Program-made: the position numbers and the translations under genes
In this document: piece by piece, positions 1-9,403 of the stretch
How positions within the stretch are numbered: position 1 is the first letter of the stretch
Layout of the letters: each line of letters opens with the position of its first letter
Notes under the pieces: generated by a model
The model's database searches: none
Seen by the model: only the letters and a program-made list of their open reading frames with translations
What the model was told of the DNA's origin: nothing
DNA from: Fidelibacterota bacterium
GTDB taxonomy: Bacteria > Fidelibacterota > Marinisomatia > SCGC-AAA003-L08 > D37C17
Direction of reading: 5' to 3'
DNA length: 64,000 nt
NCBI GenBank assembly: GCA_002717625.1
Contig: PBEF01000015.1
Location: forward strand, 25,052 to 89,051

Positions 1-2
1 TT

Positions 3-944
3 GATGGAACTCTTACTCCAGATGGATTTATTAAATTTTTCACTTTTCTTTTTGCTATGTTTACTCCTGCAAAAAAATTAGTCAATTTAAATGCTGAGAT
101 TAATACAGGAATAGCATCTGCTAAAAGAATTTATACATTATTAGATAGTAAATCATTTGATAATCTGGATGATAGCAAAAGTAAGAAAATAGCTATTAAT
201 GATTTTAATCAAAAAATAGAATTTCAAAATGTATTTTATAAATATAATGATAATCAAGATTATACACTTAAGGATATTGATTTTGTAATTAATAGGGGTG
301 ATAAAATTGCATTGGTAGGAGAAAGTGGTTCAGGTAAAACGACTTTTTCTGATTTAATTTCAAGATATTATTCCGTTTCTAAAGGTAATATTATTATAGA
401 TGGTATTGATATTAATAGTTTAGATGTTATTTCATTAAGAAAAAAAATAGGTATAGTATCACAAAATAATTTGTTATTTAATACATCAATTTATGATAAT
501 ATCAAATTTGGAAATATAGATGTTTCAGAAGAAGATATTTTCAATGCTGCAAAGATAGCTAATGCCTGTGATTTTATAGAAAAATTAGATGATAAGTATC
601 AAACCATAGTAGGGGAAAAGGGAAATAAGTTATCTGAAGGGCAAAAGCAAAGGATTGCAATTGCAAGAGCGGTAGTTAAAAATCCTTCTATACTCATTTT
701 AGATGAAGCTACTTCAGCTCTAGATGCAGAATCTGAAGATAAAATACAATTAGCAATGAATACTATTATGAAAGATAGGACTGTCATTATTATAGCTCAT
801 CGCCTATCAACAATAAAAAATTGTGATAAAATCTTAGTATTAGAGAATGGCTCTATTATAGAACAAGGCAATCATGCTGAGTTAATTAATAATAGTGGTA
901 AATATAGTCAATTATATAAATTACAATTTTTAAATAAAAAATAA
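3..944 (+). CDS. ABC transporter ATP-binding/permease protein (MsbA-like), 5' truncated by window edge
   Basis: Walker A GESGSGKTT, LSEGQKQRIAIARA signature, ILILDEATSALD Walker B; the open frame continues upstream of the listed ATG at 57 to the window edge. Confidence 0.9.
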   Translation, partial: DGTLTPDGFIKFFTFLFAMFTPAKKLVNLNAEINTGIASAKRIYTLLDSKSFDNLDDSKSKKIAINDFNQKIEFQNVFYKYNDNQDYTLKDIDFVINRGDKIALVGESGSGKTTFSDLISRYYSVSKGNIIIDGIDINSLDVISLRKKIGIVSQNNLLFNTSIYDNIKFGNIDVSEEDIFNAAKIANACDFIEKLDDKYQTIVGEKGNKLSEGQKQRIAIARAVVKNPSILILDEATSALDAESEDKIQLAMNTIMKDRTVIIIAHRLSTIKNCDKILVLENGSIIEQGNHAELINNSGKYSQLYKLQFLNKK

Positions 945-980
945 TTTTTTATGATTATTAAATTATATAAAATAAACTGA

Positions 981-1652
981 TTGAAAATGAAAAATATTGC
1001 TATCATTCTTGCAGGTGGAAATAGTGAACGTTTTGGAGGGGATATTCCAAAACAATTTATTATGTTAGAGGGCAAACGTATTATTGATTATTCAATTAAT
1101 ACATTTAGAATTAATAAAGATATTAGTGATATTATTATTGTATGTGAAGAAAATTGGATTAATACCATTAAGAATGAATATCCTGATTGTCATATAGTAA
1201 GTGGAGGCAAAAGCAGAAAGGAATCATCTTATAATGGATTAAAAGCTTGTCCAAAAGATACAGAGAATGTTTTAATACATGATTCTGCTCGACCTTTTAT
1301 TAGTACTGATATTATTGCAAGATGTATAGAAGCATTAACTAATTATAAAGCTGTAAATACAGTTATTCCTACAGTAGATACAATTGTTGAAATAAAAAAT
1401 AAATATATTTCTAAGATTCCTATAAGAGATTATATGTTCTTAGCACAAACACCACAAGGTTTTAATTTTGATATTATAAATAAAGCTCACAATACTTTTC
1501 AAGAAGAAACAACAGATGATATAAGCTTAGTGAAAAAATTAGGTATAAAATGCTACTCAATAAAAGGTTCAGTTTATAATTTTAAATTGACTAATTCAAT
1601 AGATATGTATTTAGCTGAAAAAATAGTATCTAATCAGCATGAGTCAAAATAG
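981..1652 (+). CDS. IspD/TarI-family cytidylyltransferase
   Basis: N-terminal AIILAGGNSERFGGDIPKQF, HDSARPFI, IPTVDTIV and AQTPQGF motifs of the IspD/TarI family. Confidence 0.8.
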   Translation: MKMKNIAIILAGGNSERFGGDIPKQFIMLEGKRIIDYSINTFRINKDISDIIIVCEENWINTIKNEYPDCHIVSGGKSRKESSYNGLKACPKDTENVLIHDSARPFISTDIIARCIEALTNYKAVNTVIPTVDTIVEIKNKYISKIPIRDYMFLAQTPQGFNFDIINKAHNTFQEETTDDISLVKKLGIKCYSIKGSVYNFKLTNSIDMYLAEKIVSNQHESK

Positions 1653-2286
1653 TATTAATAAATTAAAAAATAAAATTAAAATAGAAAAAAATACTATTTT
1701 AATTATAGCTAATGGTTCTTCTGTTTTATCATATGAATATGGTGCATTAATTAATACATTTGAAAATGTAGCTCGCATTAATAATTATTCTATCTCTAAA
1801 CATGATAAATATATTGGAGATAAAATAGATATTTGGTTTAATGGTGCAAATCAAGGCTTAAAAAAGAGAAAAATATTAGATCAGCAGCAGGTTGTTGTTT
1901 TTGTTCCTTTATTAATTCATTTAAATAAACAGCATAGACTAAATAAAATATCTAAAAAGTTAGGAATTTCATCAGATAAATATACTTTAGTTCCTAAGGA
2001 TGAAATGTCATTTTATGAGAGTTTTACTAAGATTAATAGACCAACAACAGGATTGTGCTCAATTTTATGGTCTTTGAAACGTTATGATAAAGTGATTATC
2101 CATGGTTTTGATTTTTTCCAAGCCACTAAAGATCATTATTTTGATACTAAGATTAAAAAATTATTAATTAAATATGGCCTTATTAATATAGGTAATAAGC
2201 ATGATAATATTTCAGAAAAACTTTTTGTTGATTATTTAATAGAACAAAATAAAGTAATTACTTTAGATCAATATTTACAAAAATAA
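1639..2286 (+). CDS. Glycosyltransferase family 29 (sialyltransferase)-like protein
   Basis: LIIANGSSVLSYEYG, RPTTGLCSI and IHGFDFF resemble GT29-like bacterial proteins; overlaps the upstream cytidylyltransferase gene. Confidence 0.5.
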   Translation: MSQNSINKLKNKIKIEKNTILIIANGSSVLSYEYGALINTFENVARINNYSISKHDKYIGDKIDIWFNGANQGLKKRKILDQQQVVVFVPLLIHLNKQHRLNKISKKLGISSDKYTLVPKDEMSFYESFTKINRPTTGLCSILWSLKRYDKVIIHGFDFFQATKDHYFDTKIKKLLIKYGLINIGNKHDNISEKLFVDYLIEQNKVITLDQYLQK

Positions 2287-3066
2287 AGATAAATCAATAT
2301 TTTGATTATATTCTAGATGAGCTTTATTGATAAGATAACAATCTTGATTTTGTTCAAATATTATCTTGAAGTTTCCTCCAGGGTTAATAATTTTAATTGA
2401 ATTTTTAAGTTTATTTTTTTGATAAGCATCATATGCACATGCATAGCTTCCAGATGCACATGAATCCATTAACTTTTCTATTCCTTTTTCATAGGTTTTA
2501 ACTTCTATAGATAATGTATTTAATATTTTAAAAAAGTTTACATTTATGCCTTCAGGAAATATTTTTTTATTATATCTGATTTTTTGTGCAGTTTTTATTA
2601 ATATATCATCATTATCAAATGCTTTTACTTGAGTGATAAAATGTTTTGCTCCTGAATCTATATAGTCCCCATTTATATCATCAATCATTACATTTTTTAA
2701 TTTATATTGAGGTAGCGGTATTTTAATTTTTATTTCATTATTATCTATAATATTAATAGGGTATAAGATATTATTTGATTTGATTTTCAGATTTTTTTTG
2801 AACATTTTATGACCTAATAAAAAACCTGAACATGTAAGCCCATTCATACATAATGTCTCCCAGCTACCATCATTATTAAAATAATTCATAATAAATATAT
2901 TTTTATTATTTTTATCTATATCTATTTTAATTAGTCCATCTGTTTGGAACTGATTACATATTTTATTAATTGTTTGTTTTGTTAAAAGATTATTATCAAA
3001 ATTAAAATCATTAATAATGATAAAATTATTTCCATTAGCATTTATTTTTGTAATTTCAATTTTCAT
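2275..3066 (-). CDS. dapF: Diaminopimelate epimerase
   Basis: NANGNNFIIIND start; both catalytic Cys contexts are recognisable (LCMNGLTCSG, DSCASGSYACA), though diverged from CGNGxRC/ACGTG. Confidence 0.85.
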   Translation of the reverse strand: MKIEITKINANGNNFIIINDFNFDNNLLTKQTINKICNQFQTDGLIKIDIDKNNKNIFIMNYFNNDGSWETLCMNGLTCSGFLLGHKMFKKNLKIKSNNILYPINIIDNNEIKIKIPLPQYKLKNVMIDDINGDYIDSGAKHFITQVKAFDNDDILIKTAQKIRYNKKIFPEGINVNFFKILNTLSIEVKTYEKGIEKLMDSCASGSYACAYDAYQKNKLKNSIKIINPGGNFKIIFEQNQDCYLINKAHLEYNQNIDLSLFL

Positions 3067-3126
3067 AAAAGAGTATTATAATACCTGATAATTTTACTAT
3101 TATATACGATAAAATCTTATAAAAAA

Positions 3127-4086
3127 ATGAGTATTAAAAATATGATATTAAATAATATTTTAGATAATGTTGGTAATACGCCTATTGTTAGGTTAAATAA
3201 AATTGGAGTTAATTTAAAGTGTAACCTGTTAGGAAAATGTGAATATTTTAACCCAGGAGGCTCTGTTAAAGATAGAATTGGTAAAAATATGATTGAAGAT
3301 GCTGAAAAAAAAGGATTAATTAAGCCTGGAGATACTTTAATTGAACCTACATCAGGTAATACAGGAATTGGCTTAGCTTTAGCTGCTGCTATAAAAGGCT
3401 ATAGAATGATTATTACTATGCCTGAAAAAATGAGCAAAGAAAAAGAAGTAGTGTTAAAAGCGCTTGGAGCAGAAATTGTTAGAACTCCAACTGAAGCAGC
3501 ATGGGATTCTCATGAAAGCCATATAGGTGTAGCAAAAAAAATGAATCAAGAAATCCCTAATTCTCATATATTAGATCAATATAGCAATTTAAGTAACCCA
3601 TTAGCTCATTATAATTATACGGCAACAGAAATTTTAAATGATTTAAATAATGATATTTCTATGTTAGTTGCTGGTGTTGGAACGGGTGGAACAATTACAG
3701 GAATAGCACAAAAATTAAAAGAAAATAACCCTGATATTATTATTGTAGGAGTTGACCCTTATGGTTCTATATTAGGAGGAGGAACTGATATTCATTCTTA
3801 TCAAGTTGAAGGAATAGGATATGATTTTTTTCCAGATGTATTAGACAATCAATTAATTGATAAATATATTAAAATTAATGATAAAGATTCATTTGATATG
3901 GCACGTCGAGTTATTAAAGAAGAAGGATTATTAATAGGGGGGTCTTCTGGTGGAGCTATTTGGGCAGCTTTACAGGCCGCTAGTCAATTAGATAAAGGTC
4001 AAAATTGTTTAGTGATATTACCAGATTCTATTAGAAATTATTTATCAAAATTTGTTGATGATGAATGGATGTTAAATAATTTATAA
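3127..4086 (+). CDS. cysK: Cysteine synthase (O-acetylserine sulfhydrylase)
   Basis: [14 protein letters not shown]-lysine motif, [27 protein letters not shown]. Confidence 0.93.
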   Translation: MSIKNMILNNILDNVGNTPIVRLNKIGVNLKCNLLGKCEYFNPGGSVKDRIGKNMIEDAEKKGLIKPGDTLIEPTSGNTGIGLALAAAIKGYRMIITMPEKMSKEKEVVLKALGAEIVRTPTEAAWDSHESHIGVAKKMNQEIPNSHILDQYSNLSNPLAHYNYTATEILNDLNNDISMLVAGVGTGGTITGIAQKLKENNPDIIIVGVDPYGSILGGGTDIHSYQVEGIGYDFFPDVLDNQLIDKYIKINDKDSFDMARRVIKEEGLLIGGSSGGAIWAALQAASQLDKGQNCLVILPDSIRNYLSKFVDDEWMLNNL

Positions 4087-4120
4087 ATTATTGATTTACT
4101 ATAAAAAATATCTAGTAAAT

Positions 4121-4147
4121 AAAAAAGCTCCATAAAGGAGCTTTTTT
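4121..4147. terminator. Bidirectional intrinsic terminator between cysK and the small-peptide unit
   Basis: aaaaaagctcc-ataaa-ggagctttttt: perfect 11-bp stem with A-run and T-run. Confidence 0.88.
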
Positions 4148-4202
4148 ACTTTTTATCCGACGAGAGATTAAAAAACTATTTAAATAACCAAATTCTAAGT
4201 AG

Positions 4203-4415
4203 TTATTTTTTCCACCATGTTACAACCAATACTAAGGCAACCAATCCTGCTAATCCTCCATCGCCAATATCATTCATCATTTTTCCGATTCCTGCTATTA
4301 CACCAAATATATCATTGTATAATATTCCTACAAGTATCCCAAGAACGATAAGAGCTTTAAGTAAATCAGTAAAATCGTTTAACCAAGTAGTGATTGTTCC
4401 CATTGCTTTTTTCAT
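4203..4415 (-). CDS. 70-aa small membrane protein (paralog A)
   Basis: Hydrophobic, two likely TM segments, ends GGLAGLVALVLVVTWWKK; SD AGGAGG 4 nt before ATG; paralogous to the adjacent 70-aa ORF. Confidence 0.75.
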   Translation of the reverse strand: MKKAMGTITTWLNDFTDLLKALIVLGILVGILYNDIFGVIAGIGKMMNDIGDGGLAGLVALVLVVTWWKK

Positions 4416-4432
4416 CTGGCCTCCTAGTTAGT

Positions 4433-4491
4433 TTGTAAGAAGTGTAGTTTATGGGCAATCAAATGATTGCCCATCAAACATATTCTTACAA
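4433..4491 (-). repeat. Long intergenic stem-loop between the two small membrane protein genes
   Basis: Outer arms TTGTAAGAA (4433-4441)/TTCTTACAA (4483-4491) and inner perfect 10-bp arms ATGGGCAATC (4451-4460)/GATTGCCCAT (4465-4474) with AAAT loop. Confidence 0.85.
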
Positions 4492-4499
4492 GCGGTTGA

Positions 4500-4712
4500 T
4501 TAGTCCATAAAAGAAACAAATACGCATAGAGCTAAAAGCCCTGCTAATCCACCACCTAAGAACATACCTACAAGGTTCATAATTCCACCTATTACGTTAG
4601 GTATGCCTGTTGGCCACACAATTGCAGCAAAAACAAAGAATACAATAACAGTCTTTAACAATCCAACGATTCCACCTAACCAACCGTTAACATTAGATAA
4701 AGCATTTTTCAT
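4500..4712 (-). CDS. 70-aa small membrane protein (paralog B)
   Basis: Start re-assigned from the track (4754) to ATG at 4712, which has AAGGAG 7 nt upstream; gives MKNALSNVNGWLGG...GGGLAGLLALCVFVSFMD, exactly 70 aa like its neighbour. Confidence 0.75.
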   Translation of the reverse strand: MKNALSNVNGWLGGIVGLLKTVIVFFVFAAIVWPTGIPNVIGGIMNLVGMFLGGGLAGLLALCVFVSFMD

Positions 4713-4774
4713 TGTCATTCTCCTTAACTTATTTAAAATACCTAAAAGACTCATGTAGCTTTTAGATTTTAAAA

Positions 4775-4799
4775 TAAGGAATAAAACATCTATTCCTTA
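4775..4799 (-). other. Leader hairpin upstream of small membrane protein genes
   Basis: TAAGGAATA-AAACATC-TATTCCTTA, perfect 9-bp inverted repeat between promoter and first gene. Confidence 0.6.
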
Positions 4800-4811
4800 C
4801 TTCGGGCGTAA

Positions 4812-4839
4812 CTTATAAATAATATTATATTAGTGTCAA
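4812..4839 (-). promoter_or_regulatory. Sigma70-type promoter for the small membrane protein unit
   Basis: Minus strand TTGACA (4839-4834), 16-nt spacer, TATAAG (4817-4812). Confidence 0.6.
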
Positions 4840-4946
4840 CATTTTATTTAAAGTAACACTTTAAGTTAATTTAAAGTATTTTTTTAGATATTCTTATTTT
4901 AAATTATCGTTGTATAATCTTTTTAAAAAAATCAAATTTAATTATT

Positions 4947-5672
4947 ATGAAGGTAATTTGTGCAGGATGGGGTAGAACTGGTACCCGAAGTCTTAAATAT
5001 GCTTTAGAGCGCTTAACTGGACAGCCCTCTTATCATATGCAAAATATTTTATTAAATAAGAAGGATGCTACATTATGGCATGATTTGATTTTTAATAAAC
5101 AAAATACTATAGATTGGGAAAAAATTTATAAAGGATATGGAGCTTGTTTAGATTTTCCTAGTTGTAATTATTACAAAAATTTGATGGATTATTATCCTGA
5201 TGCTAAAGTGATTCTTACTATTAGGGATGATAAAAGTTGGATTAAAAGTTGGAATGTATTAAATAATCAAATTCTTAAAAGCTTTACATTTAGGTTTTTA
5301 GCGCGCATACCATATACTTCATTTAAATTACAAAAAGATATTCACAATAAAATGATCTTAGGTAAAGAAGGTGCTTTTAGAGGTGCTAAAACTGATTTTG
5401 ATAGAATGAAAGAGTTTAATCGATGGAATCAATCTGTTATCGATTATGTCCCATCTGATAGGCTCTTAATTTATCAAGTAAAAGATGGTTGGGGGCCCTT
5501 ATGCCAATTTTTGAAGACTTCAGTTCCAGATATTTCTTTTCCATATAAAAATAAAACAAAGAATATGGGTCATATGTCAAGATTTATTAATAGTATATTT
5601 GTGATATTTATTTTATTGATTATTGCAATTATTATATCTTCTGTTTTCTTTGGAGTGCAATATTTTGGATAA
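4947..5672 (+). CDS. Sulfotransferase-family protein with C-terminal TM helix
   Basis: N-terminal ICAGWGRTGTRSLKYAL PAPS-binding-like motif; VILTIRDDKSWIKSW; hydrophobic C-terminus. Confidence 0.75.
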   Translation: MKVICAGWGRTGTRSLKYALERLTGQPSYHMQNILLNKKDATLWHDLIFNKQNTIDWEKIYKGYGACLDFPSCNYYKNLMDYYPDAKVILTIRDDKSWIKSWNVLNNQILKSFTFRFLARIPYTSFKLQKDIHNKMILGKEGAFRGAKTDFDRMKEFNRWNQSVIDYVPSDRLLIYQVKDGWGPLCQFLKTSVPDISFPYKNKTKNMGHMSRFINSIFVIFILLIIAIIISSVFFGVQYFG

Positions 5673-6405
5673 TTTTTTTAATTAGAGCACTAAATTTTGT
5701 TTTTACATTTTCTGCATTCTGTAGCACATCCTTATGTAAAACTTTTTCTTTTTTAATTAATCCTGCTCCATAATTTGTTAAGCAGGCTATAATTATAGGA
5801 TTGATTTTTAATTTTTTGCACATTAAATATTCAGGAAATGTTGACATTCCTACTGCATCACCTCCAATGCTTATAATTTCTTTAATTTCTGCTTTAGTTT
5901 CATATGTAGGTCCTGTAGTATATGTATATGTTCCATAATTAATATTTAAATCAAGAGCTAAATTGCGATTATTATCTATATCGTATATTACAGGAGTATT
6001 AGAGTTAATAAATGAAAAATCAATGAATTTTTTTACTAACATAAAACTTCCAATTTCCCAGTCTAATCTAAGACAGCCTGAAGAATTTGTTATAATTATA
6101 TTATATGGTTTATAATGGTTAAAAATTTCTATGATTGACCCAACAGTTTTAAATGAATGACCTTCATAATAATGGAATCTTCCTTGTGCGCATAGTATTG
6201 GAATTCCTTGGATATATCCATATATAAATTGACCTATATGGCCTGGAACAGAGGTTTTAATAAAACCTTCAATTTGACTATAGGCAATTATTTTTTTATT
6301 TGTAATAGAATCTACAAATCCATCTAATCCTGACCCCAATACTATACAGGCTACCGGTTTTTCATTAATAATATTATCTATTTGTTTGATTATTTTATTA
6401 TTCAT
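5632..6405 (-). CDS. Purine nucleoside phosphorylase
   Basis: VLGSGLDGF, GHIGQFIYG, CAQGRFHYYEGH, GPTYETKAEI, GGDAVGMSTFPE. Confidence 0.88.
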   Translation of the reverse strand: MNNKIIKQIDNIINEKPVACIVLGSGLDGFVDSITNKKIIAYSQIEGFIKTSVPGHIGQFIYGYIQGIPILCAQGRFHYYEGHSFKTVGSIIEIFNHYKPYNIIITNSSGCLRLDWEIGSFMLVKKFIDFSFINSNTPVIYDIDNNRNLALDLNINYGTYTYTTGPTYETKAEIKEIISIGGDAVGMSTFPEYLMCKKLKINPIIIACLTNYGAGLIKKEKVLHKDVLQNAENVKTKFSALIKKIIQNIALQRKQKI

Positions 6406-7432
6406 TGTTTGTTGCTAGTTGTCCACAGGCAGCATTAATATCTTGCCCTTTATTTTTTCTAATTAGTACTCTAAAATTACTTTTATATTTATTTAATGTA
6501 TTAATAAAAATCTCAATATTTTTTGATCTTTTATAATCATTATTTATTGTATTATAAGGAATGATATTAATTTTACATGGAATACCTTTAAGCAGGCTTG
6601 CTAATTCTTTTGCATTATTTGAACTATCATTAATGCCATTAATAAGAACATATTCAAACATAATAGGCTTATATTTATTAAATTGATATTTTTTAATAGT
6701 ATTTAATATATCTTCAATTGGCCATTTTTTATTTATTGGAATTAGTTGGTTTCTCATAGTATTGTTTGATGCATTTAATGATATCGCTAATTTATATTTT
6801 TGTTTTTCATTAATATACCTTTCAATTTTAGGAAGTATACCTGATGTAGAAATAGTAATTCTTTTGGTACTTAAATTAAACCCTGCAGGACTTGTAAGAA
6901 TTTCACATGCTTTTATAACATTATTATAATTAAGAAAAGGTTCTCCCATACCCATGAAAACTATATTTGTTATAGGCTTTTTCCTATTATGCTTAATAGA
7001 AATAATTTGTTCTATTATTTCTCCTGTATCAAGATTTCGTATAATTCCCATTTTTCCAGTAGAACAAAAGGAGCAATCAACGCTACATCCAATTTGAGAT
7101 GATATACATAGAGTATGCCTAGAATCGTCAATCATGCTTACAGATTCAATTAATCTTTTATCTTTAGTTTTAAATAAATATTTAATTGTATCATCTTCTT
7201 TGGAGTAAAATTTTTGCTCTACTTTAATTAAGTTTATATTATAATTATGAGATATAACTGTTTTTAATTTTTCAGGTATATTTGTCATATCCTTAATGGA
7301 TGTATTTGTTTTATTATAGAGCCATTTAAATAATTGCATTCCATGAAATTTAGGAAAATTATTTTTTTCGCATAACTCCTCTAATTCTTGCAAGTTTTTT
7401 CCAATTAGATTGATATTTGTATCGCTGCTCAA
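6398..7432 (-). CDS. rlmN: 23S rRNA (adenine(2503)-C(2))-methyltransferase
   Basis: Radical SAM CSVDCSFCSTGKMG, NIVFMGMGEPFLNY, C-terminal AACGQLA. Confidence 0.93.
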   Translation of the reverse strand: MSSDTNINLIGKNLQELEELCEKNNFPKFHGMQLFKWLYNKTNTSIKDMTNIPEKLKTVISHNYNINLIKVEQKFYSKEDDTIKYLFKTKDKRLIESVSMIDDSRHTLCISSQIGCSVDCSFCSTGKMGIIRNLDTGEIIEQIISIKHNRKKPITNIVFMGMGEPFLNYNNVIKACEILTSPAGFNLSTKRITISTSGILPKIERYINEKQKYKLAISLNASNNTMRNQLIPINKKWPIEDILNTIKKYQFNKYKPIMFEYVLINGINDSSNNAKELASLLKGIPCKINIIPYNTINNDYKRSKNIEIFINTLNKYKSNFRVLIRKNKGQDINAACGQLATNNE

Positions 7433-7517
7433 TGTCTTATTTATTTATATTGTAAAATATTTTACTAAATATATTAAATTTTGGTCTCATAATATAAAAC
7501 AAAGAATAAAGGTTATA

Positions 7518-8495
7518 ATGGATAATATTAAGTTGTTAAAAAGTATTAATAAAGATAAAGATAGTTTCTATAATGAGCTTAATAAAGTAATTATTGGGCA
7601 AAAGGAAATAGTTGAGCATATTTTTATAGCTATTTTGTGTAAAGGTCATATTTTATTAGAAGGAGTCCCGGGTTTAGGAAAAACTTTAATTATTAAAACT
7701 ATCTCTGATATAATGGATTTAAAGTTTAGTAGAATTCAATTTACTCCAGATCTTATGCCTTCAGATATAACAGGTTCTGAAATTATTACTAAGGATAGTG
7801 AAATAGATGATAGAGCTTTTAAGTTCATTAAGGGTCCAATTTTTTCAAATATTATTTTAGCAGATGAAATTAATAGAACTCCACCTAAGACGCAAGCAGC
7901 ATTGCTTGAAGCAATGCAAGAGGGCAAGGTTACAGTAGGAGGACAAACTTATGATATAGGTAGCCCCGTTTTTGTTATGGCTACTCAAAATCCAATTGAG
8001 CAAGAGGGGACCTATCCATTGCCAGAAGCTCAGTTAGATAGATTTATGTTTAATGTTGTAATAGATTATCCTCCATATGAAGATGAAATTAATATTGTTA
8101 AAAATAATACTTCAATGGCTAGCCATACTTTAAGTAAAATTATTGATAGCAAAAATCTTTTAGAATATCAAAAATTAGTTCTAAATATTCCTGTATCAGA
8201 TAATTTAATTGAGTATGCAGTTAAATTAGTTCATAATACACGACCCAATCATGAATCTAGTCCTGACATTACAAAAAAATATATTAATTGGGGAGCTGGA
8301 CCAAGAGCCAGTACATATTTAATTTTAGCAGCAAAAGCAAAAGCTGTTTTATCAAATAAACCAACTCCAGATATTGATGATATTATATCTGTAGTTAAAC
8401 CGGTTCTAAGACATAGAATTATCCCAAATTTTAATGCAGAAGCAGAAGGTATAAAAAGAGATGATATCCTTGATGAACTATTAGAATCTATATAA
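7518..8495 (+). CDS. MoxR-family AAA+ ATPase
   Basis: LLEGVPGLGKTLIIKT Walker A, ILADEINRTPPKTQAALLEAMQE; ATG at 7518 (MDNIKLLKS) preferred over 7410. Confidence 0.9.
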   Translation: MDNIKLLKSINKDKDSFYNELNKVIIGQKEIVEHIFIAILCKGHILLEGVPGLGKTLIIKTISDIMDLKFSRIQFTPDLMPSDITGSEIITKDSEIDDRAFKFIKGPIFSNIILADEINRTPPKTQAALLEAMQEGKVTVGGQTYDIGSPVFVMATQNPIEQEGTYPLPEAQLDRFMFNVVIDYPPYEDEINIVKNNTSMASHTLSKIIDSKNLLEYQKLVLNIPVSDNLIEYAVKLVHNTRPNHESSPDITKKYINWGAGPRASTYLILAAKAKAVLSNKPTPDIDDIISVVKPVLRHRIIPNFNAEAEGIKRDDILDELLESI

Positions 8496-8506
8496 TTTGT
8501 ATCAGC

Positions 8507-9403
8507 ATGGATGTTACATATCAAGATTATTTATCGTCATCAGTTATTAAAAAAATCAGTAATATTGCGTTAAGAGCCAAGCTTGTAGTTGAAGGTTTTA
8601 TTATAGGTTTACATAAAAGTCCATATCATGGTTTTTCAGTTGAATTTTCAGAACATAGACCATATAGTTTTGGAGATGAAATTAAATATATAGATTGGAA
8701 ATTATTAGCAAAAACAGATAAGCTTTATATTAAGCAGTTTGAAGAAGAAACAAATTTAAATTGTCATATTCTTTTTGATACAAGTGCATCAATGCAATAT
8801 GGTTCAGGTGAAATTCAAAAATTTGATTATGCTCAAACATTATGTGCTTCTTTAAGTTATATGATGATTAAACAACAAGATGCTGTTGGCTTAACTACAT
8901 TTGATACAAAAATAAATATCTCAATTCCTCCAAAATCTAGACCTAGTCATTTAAATATTCTATTAAATACTTTGCATCATTCTAAGGTTCAAGGAGAGAC
9001 AAAAATTTCTAATATTTTACATTCTTTAGCAGAATCAATGAAAAAAAGAGGTTTGATTATATTGATTTCAGATCTTTTTGATGATCAGGAAGATGTAATA
9101 AAAGGATTAAGGCATTTTAGATATAAGGGACATGAAATTATTGTTTTTCATATTATGGATGATAAAGAGATTTCATTGGATTTTAATGAAAGTGTTAATT
9201 TTATTGATTTAGAAAATAATGATTCAATGAAGACTGACCCTAGACAGATTAAATCAGCATATCAAAAAGCTTATTCAAATTTTTGTAATCAATATAAAAA
9301 TGAATGCAGCAAAAATAATATTGATTATGTTCCTGTAAATACATCAGATTCATTAGATAAATCTTTAATTGAATATTTAATTAAAAGGACTAAGGTTGTT
9401 TAA
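8507..9403 (+). CDS. DUF58 domain-containing protein
   Basis: FSEHRPYSFGDEIKYIDWKLLAKTDKLYIKQFEEE; adjacent to MoxR as is typical. Confidence 0.9.
   Translation: MDVTYQDYLSSSVIKKISNIALRAKLVVEGFIIGLHKSPYHGFSVEFSEHRPYSFGDEIKYIDWKLLAKTDKLYIKQFEEETNLNCHILFDTSASMQYGSGEIQKFDYAQTLCASLSYMMIKQQDAVGLTTFDTKINISIPPKSRPSHLNILLNTLHHSKVQGETKISNILHSLAESMKKRGLIILISDLFDDQEDVIKGLRHFRYKGHEIIVFHIMDDKEISLDFNESVNFIDLENNDSMKTDPRQIKSAYQKAYSNFCNQYKNECSKNNIDYVPVNTSDSLDKSLIEYLIKRTKVV

Noticed and set aside
599-787. Short ORFs antisense to or within strong genes (e.g. 599-787, 7736-7927, 8249-8524, 14545-14727, 15255-15455, 15268-15450, 22902-23126, 29974-30300, 45268-45543, 48774-48992)
   Set aside because: Lie inside well-supported coding genes, have biased composition, and show no SD or family motif.
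2275-3066. DapF-like protein as inactive because of diverged CGNG/ACGTG motifs
   Set aside because: Both catalytic cysteines are retained (CMNG, CASG), so loss of function is not supported.
4433-4491. Intergenic hairpin as an intrinsic terminator
   Set aside because: No T-run follows on the transcribed strand; the real terminator is at 4121-4147.
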